A stretch of 64,000 nt of DNA from Alloactinosynnema sp. L-07 (GTDB taxonomy: Bacteria; Actinomycetota; Actinomycetes; Mycobacteriales; Pseudonocardiaceae): assembly GCF_900070365.1 (NCBI RefSeq), contig NZ_LN850107.1:3720001-3784000 (forward strand), read 5' to 3'. Positions 63,558-64,000 of this stretch are shown here, piece by piece (the stretch's first letter is position 1; each line of letters begins with the position of its first letter). The position numbers were made by a program, and so were the translations under genes. Below the pieces are notes generated by a model. The model saw only the letters and a program-made list of their open reading frames with translations. It did not search any database and was not told the origin of the DNA.

Positions 63558-64000
63558 TCAGGCGGATTCCCGCCACAGGCCCTCGATCCCCTCGGACCGG
63601 CAGCGATGGTCCACGTAGAGCAGCGACTGCAGAACCGCGGTCACCGGCGCGAACACCGCGCTGGTGATCACGGTGGCCAACGTGACCCCCACGGCCGCGC
63701 CGCCGCTGACCGCGGCGAACACCGCGTCCAGGAGAATGCCCGCGAGCCCGGCGACAGCACCCGCGAGCAGCATGATCCCGAACACCCGCCACCAGCCGAC
63801 CGCGTGCACCAAGGCACGGGAACGACGAAGCGCGGTCAGGACGTCTAGACCCTCGACAACGACCACGGACGACGCGAACGCCAGTGCGGCGGAGGCGTAA
63901 ATGATCCCCACCATCGCGCCGAGGAAGACCAGCACTCCGACCGGATCGGCGATGGCGGCCCCAAGCCCGACCGCTCCAACCCCGACGATCATGCCCGTCA
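63558..64000 (-). CDS. C-terminal part of a polytopic membrane protein (partial)
   Basis: The frame enters from the right window edge; only the last ~147 residues are visible, holding hydrophobic helices at about 1-24, 26-48, 72-98 and 100-128. The ending TAVLQSLLYVDHRCRSEGIEGLWRESA resembles the ends of actinomycete glycerophosphodiester-phosphodiesterase-type membrane-domain proteins (...LLYVDxRxRxEG). The 5' end lies outside the window, so length and start are unknown. Same direction as the epimerase gene. Confidence 0.7.
   Translation of the reverse strand, partial: TGMIVGVGAVGLGAAIADPVGVLVFLGAMVGIIYASAALAFASSVVVVEGLDVLTALRRSRALVHAVGWWRVFGIMLLAGAVAGLAGILLDAVFAAVSGGAAVGVTLATVITSAVFAPVTAVLQSLLYVDHRCRSEGIEGLWRESA

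Overview
The window is very GC-rich, uses many GTG and a few TTG starts, and carries families that are almost confined to actinomycetes (DUF397, DUF5753-type XRE regulators, HelR, CGNR zinc fingers, an MsiK-like sugar ATPase). The gene order dapB-M16 protease-pnp-rpsO-ribF-truB and nusA-ylxR-infB-rbfA-DHH is that of an actinobacterial chromosome. The overall flavour (XRE/DUF397 pair, sigma factor with an Ig-like tail, BtrH-like protein) suggests Pseudonocardiaceae (Actinokineospora/Lentzea/Saccharothrix type), but the genus is inference. No tRNA, rRNA, CRISPR array or intact insertion sequence was seen.

Layout. 1-12.7 kb is accessory: the tail of a secreted protein, a TPR protein, a PucR-type regulator, a full-length LuxR/AfsR-like ATPase regulator with an internally deleted tandem copy, an AhpD-like protein, a leftward transporter and DNA-glycosylase cluster, and an XRE/DUF397 pair. 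A decayed sigma-factor gene lies at 12.76-13.22 kb. From 13.2 to 25.0 kb is a leftward housekeeping block: MATE, MFS, truB, ribF, an XRE plus 2H-phosphoesterase pair, rpsO, pnp, M16 protease, dapB and a small TPR membrane protein. Consecutive genes often overlap by 1-4 bases. truB and ribF are pushed apart by a large nested hairpin and a small orphan gene on the opposite strand.

25.1-34.7 kb interrupts the translation cluster with accessory genes: a CGNR regulator, a large LuxR (LAL) regulator, a membrane-anchored protein, an orphan MsiK-like ATPase with a HutC/DasR-type operator-like palindrome, a HelR-type RNA polymerase recycling ATPase, and a BtrH-like protein. The helR upstream region carries an 18/19 match to the rifamycin-associated element (RAE), suggesting a rifamycin-inducible RNA polymerase protection gene.

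34.7-42.7 kb resumes the cluster, leftward: rimP, nusA, ylxR, infB, a DUF503 gene, rbfA, a Tat-exported esterase and a DHH phosphoesterase. 42.8-54.8 kb has small operons on both strands: a lipoprotein plus ferritin-like pair, an aminotransferase, YjbQ, an ABC-2-like permease, two paralogous secreted proteins around a HAD phosphatase, proS, a VOC protein, a double-GNAT protein, YaaA, and a RIO-type kinase with a possible leader peptide. 55.0-64.0 kb holds a DEAD-box RNA helicase, a CysG-like sirohaem enzyme with a winged-helix regulator, a large secreted subtilase with a malectin-like domain, an NAD-dependent epimerase, and the end of a membrane protein cut by the window edge.

Neighbouring convergent genes commonly overlap at their stop codons, and strong intrinsic hairpins mark several transcript ends.
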